DNA from: Aliiroseovarius sp. Z3
GTDB lineage: Bacteria > Pseudomonadota > Alphaproteobacteria > Rhodobacterales > Rhodobacteraceae
Direction of reading: 5' to 3'
DNA: 64,000 bases
Assembly: GCF_029105185.1 (NCBI RefSeq)
Contig: NZ_JAFMZK010000001.1
Location: 372,001 to 436,000 of the forward strand
The notes beneath the pieces are model-generated. The model made no database searches. It worked only from the letters and a program-made list of their open reading frames with translations, and had not been told where the DNA came from. Below are positions 1 through 8,294 of the stretch, piece by piece. The position numbers were made by a program, and so were the translations under genes. Position 1 is the stretch's first letter; each line of letters opens with the position of its first letter.

Positions 1-63
1 CTGGCACGTGCTGACAATCAGTAATAGAAGACCCCCGGTCACAACCAGAAATCGGAGGAAAGC

Positions 64-720
64 ATGAACGGATGGGTCGCGTATTTTCTGGCGTTCCTCG
101 TGTTTTTCCTGACGCATTCCATACCGGTGCGCCCCGCGATGAAATCACGGATCGTCTCGGCGCTGGGGCCACGCGGCTTTACGCTAGCCTATTCGGCCCT
201 GTCTATCGCGGTGCTGGCACTGGTGATCATGGCCGCCGGGCGCGCGCCATTTGTTGGCCTGTGGGACTGGGCCCCGTGGCAAAATCACGTGACACTGACC
301 GTCATGTTTCTGGTCTGCGTGATCGCCGCATTGGCGCTTGGCCGTCCCAATCCCCTGTCCTTCGGCGGATCGAACAATGATCGCTTCGATCCCGATCACC
401 CCGGCCTGATTGGCTGGATGCGCCATCCACTTCTGGTTGCCTTGTTCCTGTGGGCATTCGGGCACATGATCCCGAACGGCAACCTCGCCCATGTGATCCT
501 CTTCGCGGTATTCGCTGGCTTTGCGCTTTTGGGGATGCGGATCATTGACCGTCGTAAAAAGCGCATCATGGGTAACGCGAACTGGGCACGGCTGGCAGAC
601 ACAAAACGCGACATTACAGTGACCAAGGGCGGACTTATCCGCATCGCCGTTGCCGTGGTCGTTTACGCGCTGCTGTTGTCTCTGCACGGCCCGGTTATCG
701 GGGTGGAGCCTCTGCTCTGA
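64..720 (+). CDS. NnrU family integral membrane protein
   Basis: The 218-residue protein is almost entirely hydrophobic, with about six predicted membrane segments, and carries the family-typical stretch RHPLLVALFLWAFGH near residue 120. NnrU proteins were named from denitrification regions, but the molecular role is unsettled and many members occur outside them; no nitrite or NO reductase gene is seen here. A clear ribosome site (ggagga) lies just before the ATG. The end overlaps the end of the convergent regulator gene by 26 bases, so the two transcripts must overlap. Family assignment is good, function is not known. Confidence 0.85.
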   Translation: MNGWVAYFLAFLVFFLTHSIPVRPAMKSRIVSALGPRGFTLAYSALSIAVLALVIMAAGRAPFVGLWDWAPWQNHVTLTVMFLVCVIAALALGRPNPLSFGGSNNDRFDPDHPGLIGWMRHPLLVALFLWAFGHMIPNGNLAHVILFAVFAGFALLGMRIIDRRKKRIMGNANWARLADTKRDITVTKGGLIRIAVAVVVYALLLSLHGPVIGVEPLL

Positions 721-1669
721 CAACCGCGTCACGTGCAATGTCGCGTGGCGTCAACCCGAATTCGGCCCGAAACGCACGGCTGAAGGCGCTCGCGTCGCCA
801 TAGCCTGCCCGCAACCCGACCTCGGCAACAGACAAGCCACCGGTGGCCAGCATCCGACGGGCAGCATTCAGGCGCAAACGGCGATAGACCTGTCTGGGTG
901 ACGCACCAAAGTGGCGCTCGAATCGCTGCTCAAGATCGCGAAGGCGGCAACCTGACCGGCGCGCCAGCTGTGGGATCGTCAATGGGACTTCGATGTTCGC
1001 CTCCATTTCACGCAGGCAGGTCTCGACCCGTCGGTCGCCGCGCACCTGTGTCAGCGCCTGAGGGGTGGCCATGCTGTCGGACATGAACAATTGCGTGATT
1101 TCCAGGAGCAGCGCCGCCCCGTGATCCTCTTTGATCAGATCACAGGTCAGCTCATAGGCCGCCATCCCCCCGCTGCACGTCAGGCGATCACCATCCTGCA
1201 CCCAGCGCGCGCGCTCGACCTTGATCATCGGAAACCGTTCCGAATATGCATCTATAAGGTCATAGTGGATCGCAGCGCGATGCCCGTCCAGAAGTCCGGC
1301 CGCCGCCAGCAACCACCCCCCGGAGTCAACCCCCGCCATGATCTGATATCGCGTCGCCAGCACGCGCAACGTCTTTGCATTGGGCAAGGTGGCATGGCTC
1401 AGGTAATCATAGCTTGCCACGGCAAACAGAAGATCACCCTGCCCGGCATCGGCCAGCCGTGCCGTGGGCATCACCGGCAACCCGCTGGACGTATGAACAA
1501 CCCCGTCATTCGGCGTGAAAATCCGCCATTCATAGGCTTTGCGTCCCAACAACATATTGGCGGCGCGCAACGGCTCTAACAAATTGGCAAGCGCAAGGTT
1601 TGAAAAGCGGTCGAACAGCAAAAACCCGATGACGCGGGATTTCGTGTCGGATTTTGACCAAATCTGCAT
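695..1669 (-). CDS. cdhR: GlxA/CdhR-type AraC family transcriptional regulator of carnitine catabolism
   Basis: The protein (about 324 residues) has an N-terminal DJ-1/PfpI-like amidotransferase-fold domain (about residues 10-180) and a C-terminal AraC double helix-turn-helix (about 220-315, with ASAFSRAFRAEFG). This architecture is that of GlxA-like regulators, including CdhR, which activates carnitine dehydrogenase genes in Pseudomonas. It is divergent from the carnitine operon starting at 1750, which supports that role. I place the start at the ATG at 1669; a TTG three codons upstream is possible. No good ribosome site is seen for either, and the start lies inside a direct repeat that may be its own binding site. 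Confidence 0.85.
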   Translation of the reverse strand: MQIWSKSDTKSRVIGFLLFDRFSNLALANLLEPLRAANMLLGRKAYEWRIFTPNDGVVHTSSGLPVMPTARLADAGQGDLLFAVASYDYLSHATLPNAKTLRVLATRYQIMAGVDSGGWLLAAAGLLDGHRAAIHYDLIDAYSERFPMIKVERARWVQDGDRLTCSGGMAAYELTCDLIKEDHGAALLLEITQLFMSDSMATPQALTQVRGDRRVETCLREMEANIEVPLTIPQLARRSGCRLRDLEQRFERHFGASPRQVYRRLRLNAARRMLATGGLSVAEVGLRAGYGDASAFSRAFRAEFGLTPRDIARDAVVRAEAPPR

Positions 1670-1688
1670 AATTTTCAATAAATCTGCA
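1660..1688. promoter_or_regulatory. direct repeat AAATCTGCA x2, candidate CdhR operator
   Basis: The nine-base sequence AAATCTGCA occurs at 1660-1668 and again at 1680-1688, a centre spacing of 20 bases (two helical turns), in the gap between the divergent regulator and the carnitine operon. Paired direct half-sites on one helix face are typical of AraC-family activators. The left copy overlaps the regulator start codon, which would allow autoregulation. Binding is inferred. Confidence 0.5.
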
Positions 1689-1749
1689 CATCGCTCCCGT
1701 CAATCCCGGACATCATCAATGTAACACCCACGCTAGGACCGAGGATCTT

Positions 1750-2661
1750 ATGCCGCTTTCCATGAACTCAGAGGTTTTCATCACCTGCGCCGTCACCGGA
1801 TCAGGCAGTACACAAGACCGTTCGCCCCATGTGCCGCGCAGCCCCAAGCAGATTGCCGACAGCGCCATCGCCGCCGCGAAAGCTGGGGCCGCCATTGTCC
1901 ACTGCCACGTGCGCGATCCTGAAACCGGCGCGCCCTCGCGCGATCTGAAGCTCTATCGTGAAGTCACCGACCGCATTCGCGCGGCTGAGGTGGACGTGGT
2001 TCTGAACCTGACCGCCGGCATGGGCGGCGATATCACATTCGGTCCGACGGAGGCGCCGATGCCGGTGAACCAGACGGGTACCGACATGATCGGCGCGGCC
2101 GAACGTGTCGCGCATGTGGCCGAATGCCTGCCCGAAATCTGCACTCTGGATTGCGGCACGATGAACTTCGCCGAGGCGGATTATGTCATGACCAACACGC
2201 CCGGCATGCTGCGCGCGATGGGTCAGATGATGACCGATCTGGGCGTGACACCGGAAATCGAGGCCTTCGACACCGGCCACCTCTGGTTCGCCAAAGAGCT
2301 GGTGAAAGAGGGCGTTCTGGACGGACCTGCCCTAGTGCAGCTGTGCATGGGCGTGCCGTGGGGCGCGCCGGATGACCTGAACACCTTCATGGCGATGGTG
2401 AACAACGTGCCAAACGATTGGACCTTTTCGGCCTTTGGTCTTGGGCGGAACCAGATGGCCTATGTCGCGGCGGCCGTGCTGGCAGGCGGCAATGTGCGCG
2501 TGGGGCTGGAGGATAACCTGTGGCTGGCCAAGGGCGAGCTTGCAACCAACGAACAACTCGTCACCCGCGCCCGAGGTATCATCGAAGGCATGGGCGCGCG
2601 CGTGATTGGCCCCGACGAGGTGCGTAAGAAGCTCGGCCTTGTGAAAAGGGCCCCCAAATGA
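1750..2661 (+). CDS. cdhC: beta-keto acid cleavage enzyme (BKACE), probable 3-dehydrocarnitine cleavage
   Basis: This 303-residue DUF849/BKACE protein has the zinc-binding HCHVRDP motif near residue 55 and the AFDTGHLWFA segment near 175. BKACE enzymes condense a beta-keto acid with acetyl-CoA, giving acetoacetate and a new acyl-CoA. Beside carnitine dehydrogenase the expected substrate is 3-dehydrocarnitine, giving betainyl-CoA and acetoacetate. The ATG at 1750 is preceded by gaggatctt, a reasonable ribosome site; an ATG at 1762 is an alternative. It overlaps the next gene by 4 bases (ATGA). The family is certain; the substrate rests on context. Confidence 0.9.
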   Translation: MPLSMNSEVFITCAVTGSGSTQDRSPHVPRSPKQIADSAIAAAKAGAAIVHCHVRDPETGAPSRDLKLYREVTDRIRAAEVDVVLNLTAGMGGDITFGPTEAPMPVNQTGTDMIGAAERVAHVAECLPEICTLDCGTMNFAEADYVMTNTPGMLRAMGQMMTDLGVTPEIEAFDTGHLWFAKELVKEGVLDGPALVQLCMGVPWGAPDDLNTFMAMVNNVPNDWTFSAFGLGRNQMAYVAAAVLAGGNVRVGLEDNLWLAKGELATNEQLVTRARGIIEGMGARVIGPDEVRKKLGLVKRAPK

Positions 2662-4052
2662 AGGCCGCGATCATCGGCGGCGGCGTGATCGGTGGCGGCT
2701 GGGCCGCCCGGTTCTTGCTGAACGGCTGGGATGTGGCGGTGTTCGACCCCGACCCCGAGGCCGAACGCAAGATCAGCGAGGTGCTGAGCAACGCGCGACG
2801 CGCGCTTCCGGGTCTATATGAAACGGCTCTGCCAACCGAAGGCAAGCTGACCTACCACGCGGATCTGGCCGGAGCAGTCGTTGGCGCGGATTGGATCCAG
2901 GAAAGTGTACCGGAGCGGCTTGATCTGAAGCACAAAGTGTTCGCCGACCTCATCGCGCTTGCACCCGGTGACGCCATTGTCGGCTCATCAACATCAGGCT
3001 TCAAACCTTCGGAATTGAACGAAAAAGGAGCACGCGCAATCGTCGCGCACCCGTTCAATCCCGTCTATCTTCTTCCGCTGGTCGAACTGGTTGGCGACGC
3101 CGACACCTGCGCGCGCGCGGCGGATATCCTAAGCGGCATCGGCATGTTCCCCCTGAAAGTCCGCAAGGAAATCGACGCCCATATCGCCGACCGCTTCCTT
3201 GAAGCCGTCTGGCGCGAAGCCCTGTGGCTGGTCAAGGACGGCATCGCCACGACGGAAGAGATCGACGAGGCGATCCGAATGGGTTTCGGCCTTCGCTGGG
3301 CGCAAATGGGCCTTTTCGAAACCTACCGCGTGGCCGGTGGCGAAGCTGGCATGAAGCATTTCATGGCGCAGTTCGGACCCTGCCTCAGCTGGCCCTGGAC
3401 CAAACTGATGGACGTGCCGGAGTTCACCGACGAGCTGGTCGACCTGATCGCGGGCCAGTCCGATGCGCAGTCGGGTCACATGTCGATCCGCGAGCTGGAA
3501 CGCCTGCGCGACGACAACCTTGTGTCGATGCTGCGCGCATTGAAGGCGCGCGGGCTGGGGTCAGGTGCTGGCCGCGTGATCCGGGAGCACGAGGCCGGGT
3601 TGTGGCCCCCGATGGATGACACTGCCCCCCTGCGCACCGTTACGCGCGACGTGCCCATCGACTGGACGGATTATAACGGCCACATGAACGAAGGCCGCTA
3701 TGGACAGGTCTTTTCGGATGCGGCTGACCGGGTGATGGCGCATGTGGGCGCGGATGCGGAGTATGTGGCCTCCGGGCTCAGCTATTTCACCGCCGAGACC
3801 AACATCAAATACCTTAATGAATGTCACGCGGGCGACGCCGTCCATGTGGACAGCACCGTCACGCTGGGCGATGGCAAGAAACTGAGGCTCTGGCACGAAA
3901 TGCGCCGCGCCGCCGATGGTGGGCTGCTGGCCACCTGCGATCAATTCCTGCTGCATGTCGACCTGACCACCCGCAAATCCTGTCCGCCGCGCGCAGATGT
4001 CGAAGCCCGCATCGCGGCCCTCGCCGCCCTGCACGCCAAAGGAGCCAACTGA
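2658..4052 (+). CDS. cdhA: carnitine 3-dehydrogenase fused to betainyl-CoA thioesterase
   Basis: The 464-residue protein joins two enzymes. Residues 1 to about 315 form a 3-hydroxyacyl-CoA-dehydrogenase-like NAD enzyme with a Rossmann motif GGGVIGGGWAARF and the AHPFNPVYLLPLVE block typical of L-carnitine dehydrogenases. Residues from about 325 on form a 4HBT/hotdog thioesterase (DWTDYNGHMNEGRYGQVF). In Pseudomonas the two activities are separate genes; the fusion is known in other alphaproteobacteria. It would oxidise carnitine to 3-dehydrocarnitine and hydrolyse the betainyl-CoA made by the neighbouring BKACE to glycine betaine. It overlaps the genes on both sides (4 bases and 1 base). Confidence 0.92.
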   Translation: MKAAIIGGGVIGGGWAARFLLNGWDVAVFDPDPEAERKISEVLSNARRALPGLYETALPTEGKLTYHADLAGAVVGADWIQESVPERLDLKHKVFADLIALAPGDAIVGSSTSGFKPSELNEKGARAIVAHPFNPVYLLPLVELVGDADTCARAADILSGIGMFPLKVRKEIDAHIADRFLEAVWREALWLVKDGIATTEEIDEAIRMGFGLRWAQMGLFETYRVAGGEAGMKHFMAQFGPCLSWPWTKLMDVPEFTDELVDLIAGQSDAQSGHMSIRELERLRDDNLVSMLRALKARGLGSGAGRVIREHEAGLWPPMDDTAPLRTVTRDVPIDWTDYNGHMNEGRYGQVFSDAADRVMAHVGADAEYVASGLSYFTAETNIKYLNECHAGDAVHVDSTVTLGDGKKLRLWHEMRRAADGGLLATCDQFLLHVDLTTRKSCPPRADVEARIAALAALHAKGAN

Positions 4053-5212
4053 TGCAGTTTGGATTATCCGAAGAGCAAGAGATGATCGTCGCCACCGTGC
4101 GCAGCTTCGTCGAGAACGAGATCTATCCGCACGAGGATATGGTCGAACGCACCGGACAGGTGCCATACGAGCTTGGGCAGGAAATCAAGCAAAAGGTCAT
4201 CGACCTGGGCTTCTATGCGTGCAATTTCCCCGAGGAGGTCGGCGGCGCGGGCCTGTCTCACCTCGATTTCACGCTGGTCGAACGGGAACTTGGGCGTGGC
4301 GCCATGGCGCTGACCCATTTCTTCGGGCGCCCACAGAACATCCTGATGGCCTGCAAAGGCGACCAGCGGGAACGCTACCTTCTGCCCGCCGTGCGGGGCG
4401 AAAAGATGGACGCGTTGGCCATGACAGAACCCGACGCCGGATCAGACGTGCGGGGTATGAAATGCGCGGCGGTGCGCGATGGTGGTGACTGGATCGTGAA
4501 CGGCTCCAAGCACTTTATCTCCGGTGCGGAACATGCTGACTTTTTTATTGTTTTCGCTGCCACGGGTGTGGATGAAACTCCCAAAGGCCCAAAGAAACGG
4601 ATCACCTGTTTCCTCGTTGATCGTGGGACGCCGGGCTTTGAGGTGCGCGATGGATACGCCTCGGTCAGCCACAAGGGATACAAGAACTGCATCCTCGATT
4701 TCGACAATTGCCGCCTGCCCGACGCGCAGGTGCTGGGCGAGGTCGATGGCGGCTTTGCGGTGATGAACGAATGGCTCTACGCCACCCGCCTGACCGTCGC
4801 CGCCTTCTGCGTCGGCCGCGCGCGGCGTTGTTTTGACATGGCGCTGGAATACGCCGCCGCGCGCAAGCAGTTCGGCCAGCCCATCGCGAAATTCCAGGGC
4901 GTCAGCTTTCAGGTCGCCGATATGATCACCGAAATTGACGCCGCCGACTGGTTGACCCTTTCCGGGGCATGGCGTCTGGATCAAGACCTACCTGCAAACC
5001 GGGAAATCGCGTCGGCCAAGCTCTACGCCTCGGAAATGCTGGCGCGAGTCACCGACACCACGCTGCAAATTTTCGGTGGCATGGGCTTGATGAACGACTT
5101 CCCAATCGAGCGCTTCTGGCGCGACGCCCGTGTCGAACGGATCTGGGACGGCACATCGGAAATCCAACGCCACATCATCAGCCGCGACCTGTTCCGGCCC
5201 CTGGGAGCATAG
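4052..5212 (+). CDS. acyl-CoA dehydrogenase, probable gamma-butyrobetainyl-CoA dehydrogenase
   Basis: The 386-residue FAD enzyme starts at the ATG overlapping the previous stop (TGATG) with MQFGLSEEQEMI, the usual ACAD beginning. It has MTEPDAGSD near residue 127, ARKQFGQPIAKFQ near 270 and the C-terminal QIFGGMGLMNDFPIERFWRD signature. Near the C terminus the motif reads IWDGTSEIQ, so the position of the usual catalytic Glu (YEGT in medium-chain enzymes) is Asp. In this operon it most likely oxidises gamma-butyrobetainyl-CoA to crotonobetainyl-CoA. Family is firm; substrate is inferred. Confidence 0.88.
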   Translation: MQFGLSEEQEMIVATVRSFVENEIYPHEDMVERTGQVPYELGQEIKQKVIDLGFYACNFPEEVGGAGLSHLDFTLVERELGRGAMALTHFFGRPQNILMACKGDQRERYLLPAVRGEKMDALAMTEPDAGSDVRGMKCAAVRDGGDWIVNGSKHFISGAEHADFFIVFAATGVDETPKGPKKRITCFLVDRGTPGFEVRDGYASVSHKGYKNCILDFDNCRLPDAQVLGEVDGGFAVMNEWLYATRLTVAAFCVGRARRCFDMALEYAAARKQFGQPIAKFQGVSFQVADMITEIDAADWLTLSGAWRLDQDLPANREIASAKLYASEMLARVTDTTLQIFGGMGLMNDFPIERFWRDARVERIWDGTSEIQRHIISRDLFRPLGA

Positions 5213-5220
5213 ATTTTATG

Positions 5221-5253
5221 CCTTCGGCGAGGATATTTGCAGCCAGAAGAAAC
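5221..5253. repeat. intergenic repeat copy 1 (inverted relative to copy 2)
   Basis: The stretch contains GGCGAGGATATTTGCAGCC followed by AGAAGAAAC. Its reverse complement matches 5379-5404 at about 22 of 26 positions. From memory, sequences of this kind (a GGCGGGGATATTT block joined to CCAGAAGAAG) recur in intergenic DNA of Rhodobacteraceae genomes. The inverted pairing is seen directly; the dispersed-repeat identity is recalled. Confidence 0.6.
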
Positions 5254-5378
5254 GCAGGAGGACCACCGGTGCCCCCCCGCGCGCTGAAACACCTGATCGT
5301 GCTTCTCCTGGCGCGGTCATCGGCGTCCCCGCCTGTACCGCAAGCCCATGTTGACCGGAGTTGGTTAACAAATCGTTG

Positions 5379-5440
5379 CTTCTTCTGGCGTCAAATATCC
5401 TGGGGTGAATTGGCCAACGGCCAAGAGGGGCAAGGCCCCT
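5379..5440. repeat. intergenic repeat copy 2 with two adjacent hairpins
   Basis: CTTCTTCTGGCGTCAAATATCC at 5379-5400 is the inverted partner of copy 1. It runs into two back-to-back stem-loops: TTGGCC-aac-GGCCAA (5410-5424) and AGGGGC-aag-GCCCCT (5426-5440). No T-run follows, so this is not a textbook intrinsic terminator. It lies between the acyl-CoA dehydrogenase and the acyl-CoA ligase and may partially terminate or protect mRNA. Confidence 0.6.
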
Positions 5441-5473
5441 CGCCCGCCTTGCAAACAAATATGCGGGTACGTG

Positions 5474-7504
5474 ATGACCCGAGACCTTAATCGCCTGTTG
5501 CGTCCGACCTCGATCGCTGTCATCGGCGGAGGTGCGTGGTGCGCCGAAGTCATCGGCCAATGTCAAAAGATCGGCTTTTCGGGTCAGATCTGGCCCGTGC
5601 ACCCGACCTTGCGCAGTATTGGCGGCTTTTCGGCATATGCGTCGATTGAAGCGCTGCCTGCTTCCCCGGATGCCGCCTTTGTCGGCATCAATCGCAACGC
5701 CACGATCCCGGTGATCGCCGCTCTGTCGGCGCGTGGCGCTGGCGGCGCGATCTGCTTTGCATCTGGATTTGCCGAGGCCGCAGCGGAAAGCAACGACGGT
5801 ACAGATTTACAGGGTGAACTGCTGTCCGCCGCTGGTGACATGCCGATCATTGGTCCCAATTGCTATGGGTTTCTTAACTATCTCGACCGGGCGGTGTTGT
5901 GGCCCGACCAGCATGGCGGCCTGCCCTGCGACACCGGCGTGGCCGTGATCACCCAAAGCTCGAACATCGCGATCAATCTGACAATGCAGACGCGGGGCCT
6001 TCCCATCGCCTATGCCGTGACGGCGGGCAATCAGGCGCAGACCGGGCTGGCCGAGATCGGGGCGGCGCTTCTGGACGATGATCGTGTGACGGCGCTGGGT
6101 CTGCACATTGAGGGTGTGGGAGATATCAGAGCGCTGGAGGCACTGGCCGCCAAAGCCCGACGGCTCGACAAACCAATCATTGCGTTGAAGGTGGGACGGT
6201 CCGATCACGCGCAGGCGGCCTCGATCTCGCACACGGCGTCGCTGGCCGGCAGCGAGGTTGGCGCGCGGGCTTTGCTGGCACGTTTGGGGATTGGGCAAGT
6301 CGCATCTTTACCCGCCTTTCTAGAAGCGTTGAAACTGTTGCACTGCGTTGGGCCGCTTAGCTCAAACCGGGTTGCTTCGATGTCCTGTTCGGGTGGCGAG
6401 GCCAGTCTTGTGGCCGATACCGCGCATGGTAAAAACCTGTCTTTTCCGACGCTTCCCCCCACCCAGTCCAAGGCATTGCGCGCAACCCTCGGCCCGATGG
6501 TGGCATTGGCCAACCCGTTGGATTACCACACCTATATCTGGGGCGATCTTCAGGCGATGACGGATACGTTCACCGCCATGATGTGCACCGATCTGGGCTT
6601 TGGCATGGTGGTGCTGGACTTTCCGCGCCCCGACCGCTGCACCTCTCCGGCCTGGGAACTGGTGATCGAGGCAGTCGAGCGGGCGCGTGACGCCAGCGGT
6701 GTTCCGATGGGCATCGTGTCGTCCCTGCCCGAAACGATGCCGGAAGACGTTGCCACGCGCTTGCTGTCCAAGGGGATCGTGCCGCTGAGTGGGCTGGACC
6801 ACGCGATTGACGCGATCGAGCTGGCCGCGACCCTTGGCCAGCCGAATGACAGCCCGGCGCCGATCTTTCTGGGCACGCCACAGGGTCATGGCGTGATGAG
6901 CGAACGGGACGCCAAGCAGGCGCTATCGGCGCAGGGAGTGCGTGTTCCGCAGTCCCGACACGCGCAATCGCCCGACGACGCCGTCGACATGGCCCGCGAG
7001 ATCGGCTTCCCCGTGGTTCTGAAGGGCGAAGGTCATGCCCATAAGTCCGAGGCGGGGGCGGTTCGGCTGAACCTGGCGAGCGGGGCCGAGGTGCTGGACG
7101 CCGCGCGCGGCATGGGGTGTGACACGTTTCTGGTCGAGGAAATGATCACCGGCGCCATCGCCGAGCTACTTGTCGGCGTGACTCGCGACCCCGCGCATGG
7201 CTATGTTCTGACGCTTGCGGCGGGCGGGGTGCTGACGGAAGTCTTGCAAGACAGCCAGTCGCTTCTGGTGCCGTCCACCCGCGGGCAGGTTCAGGCGGCC
7301 CTGATGCGCCTGAAGATCGCGCCGGTGTTGCGCGGATACCGTGGTGCACCCGCCGGCGACATCGAGGCGCTACTTGACAACGTGATGGCGGTGCAGGCCC
7401 ATGTGATGGCCGCCCCGGCAGACGAGGTCGAGATCAATCCGCTGATCGTCACCCCACATGGCGCGGTGGCCGCCGATGCGCTGATACGAACAGGAGACAG
7501 ATAA
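5474..7504 (+). CDS. ADP-forming acyl-CoA synthetase family protein, probable gamma-butyrobetaine/carnitine CoA ligase
   Basis: The 676-residue protein has an N-terminal CoA-binding Rossmann domain (LRPTSIAVIGG at residues 7-17), succinyl-CoA-ligase-like domains with the phospho-histidine region ISHTASLAGSE near 250, and a C-terminal ATP-grasp domain (FPVVLKGEGHAHKSEAGAV near 513). These are the fused alpha and beta parts of NDP-forming acetyl-CoA synthetases. I start at ATG 5474; the longer reading frame runs back into the intergenic repeat, whose composition is not coding-like. In this operon it should activate gamma-butyrobetaine (or crotonobetaine/carnitine) to the CoA thioester. Its stop directly abuts the next ATG. 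Confidence 0.82.
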   Translation: MTRDLNRLLRPTSIAVIGGGAWCAEVIGQCQKIGFSGQIWPVHPTLRSIGGFSAYASIEALPASPDAAFVGINRNATIPVIAALSARGAGGAICFASGFAEAAAESNDGTDLQGELLSAAGDMPIIGPNCYGFLNYLDRAVLWPDQHGGLPCDTGVAVITQSSNIAINLTMQTRGLPIAYAVTAGNQAQTGLAEIGAALLDDDRVTALGLHIEGVGDIRALEALAAKARRLDKPIIALKVGRSDHAQAASISHTASLAGSEVGARALLARLGIGQVASLPAFLEALKLLHCVGPLSSNRVASMSCSGGEASLVADTAHGKNLSFPTLPPTQSKALRATLGPMVALANPLDYHTYIWGDLQAMTDTFTAMMCTDLGFGMVVLDFPRPDRCTSPAWELVIEAVERARDASGVPMGIVSSLPETMPEDVATRLLSKGIVPLSGLDHAIDAIELAATLGQPNDSPAPIFLGTPQGHGVMSERDAKQALSAQGVRVPQSRHAQSPDDAVDMAREIGFPVVLKGEGHAHKSEAGAVRLNLASGAEVLDAARGMGCDTFLVEEMITGAIAELLVGVTRDPAHGYVLTLAAGGVLTEVLQDSQSLLVPSTRGQVQAALMRLKIAPVLRGYRGAPAGDIEALLDNVMAVQAHVMAAPADEVEINPLIVTPHGAVAADALIRTGDR

Positions 7505-8290
7505 ATGACCGACACCCCCATCAAGACCCATCGCGACGGGCATGTGCTTGAGGTCACGCTGGACCGGCCCAAGGCCAACGCCATCGACCTGGCCACCAGT
7601 CGGATCATGGGCGAGGTCTTCACCGATTTCCGCGACGATCCCGACCTGCGTGTGGCGATCATCACCGGTGCGGGAGACAAGTTCTTCTGCCCCGGCTGGG
7701 ATCTGAAAGCAGCGGCAGATGGGGATGCGGTTGATGGCGACTATGGCGTTGGCGGCTTCGGCGGCTTGCAGGAGTTGCGCGGGCTGAACAAGCCGGTCAT
7801 TGCCGCCGTGAACGGGATTTGTTGCGGCGGCGGGTTGGAGCTTGCCCTGTCGGCCGACATCATCCTGGCCGCCGATCACGCCAGCTTCGCCCTGCCCGAA
7901 ATCCGCTCTGGCACCGTGGCGGACGCGGCCAGCATCAAGCTGCCCAAGCGCATTCCCTATCACGTCGCGATGGAAATGCTGTTCACCGGGCGTTGGCTCG
8001 ACGCCGAGGAAGCCGCGCGCTGGGGCATGATCAATCACATCCACCCCGCCGCCGACCTGATGGCCGAGGCGCGCAAGATGGCCGCGCTGCTGGCCTCCGG
8101 CCCGCCGCTCGTCTATGCCGCGATCAAGGAAGTTGTGCGCGAGGCGGAAGATATGAAGTTTCAGGACGCGATGAACCGGATCACCAAAAGTCAGTTTGAA
8201 ACGGTCGAACGGCTTTACCGGTCCGAGGATCAGTTGGAAGGCGCCCGCGCCTTTGCCGAAAAGCGCGATCCGGTGTGGAAGGGTAAGTGA
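7505..8290 (+). CDS. enoyl-CoA hydratase/isomerase family, probable crotonobetainyl-CoA hydratase
   Basis: The 261-residue crotonase-fold protein has the oxyanion-hole regions DKFFCPGWDLKAAA (about 58-71) and NGICCGGGLELALSADI (about 103-119). It resembles CaiD, which hydrates crotonobetainyl-CoA to carnitinyl-CoA. It starts directly after the ligase stop, with aggag six bases before the ATG, so it is translationally coupled. It completes the route from gamma-butyrobetaine to carnitine; substrate is inferred from the operon. It ends four bases before the convergent permease gene. Confidence 0.87.
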   Translation: MTDTPIKTHRDGHVLEVTLDRPKANAIDLATSRIMGEVFTDFRDDPDLRVAIITGAGDKFFCPGWDLKAAADGDAVDGDYGVGGFGGLQELRGLNKPVIAAVNGICCGGGLELALSADIILAADHASFALPEIRSGTVADAASIKLPKRIPYHVAMEMLFTGRWLDAEEAARWGMINHIHPAADLMAEARKMAALLASGPPLVYAAIKEVVREAEDMKFQDAMNRITKSQFETVERLYRSEDQLEGARAFAEKRDPVWKGK

Positions 8291-8294
8291 CGGC

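Noticed and set aside
5405-5473. 23-codon N-terminal extension of the CoA ligase
   Set aside because: It lies in the hairpin repeat, and the family begins close to MTRDLNRLLRP at 5474.
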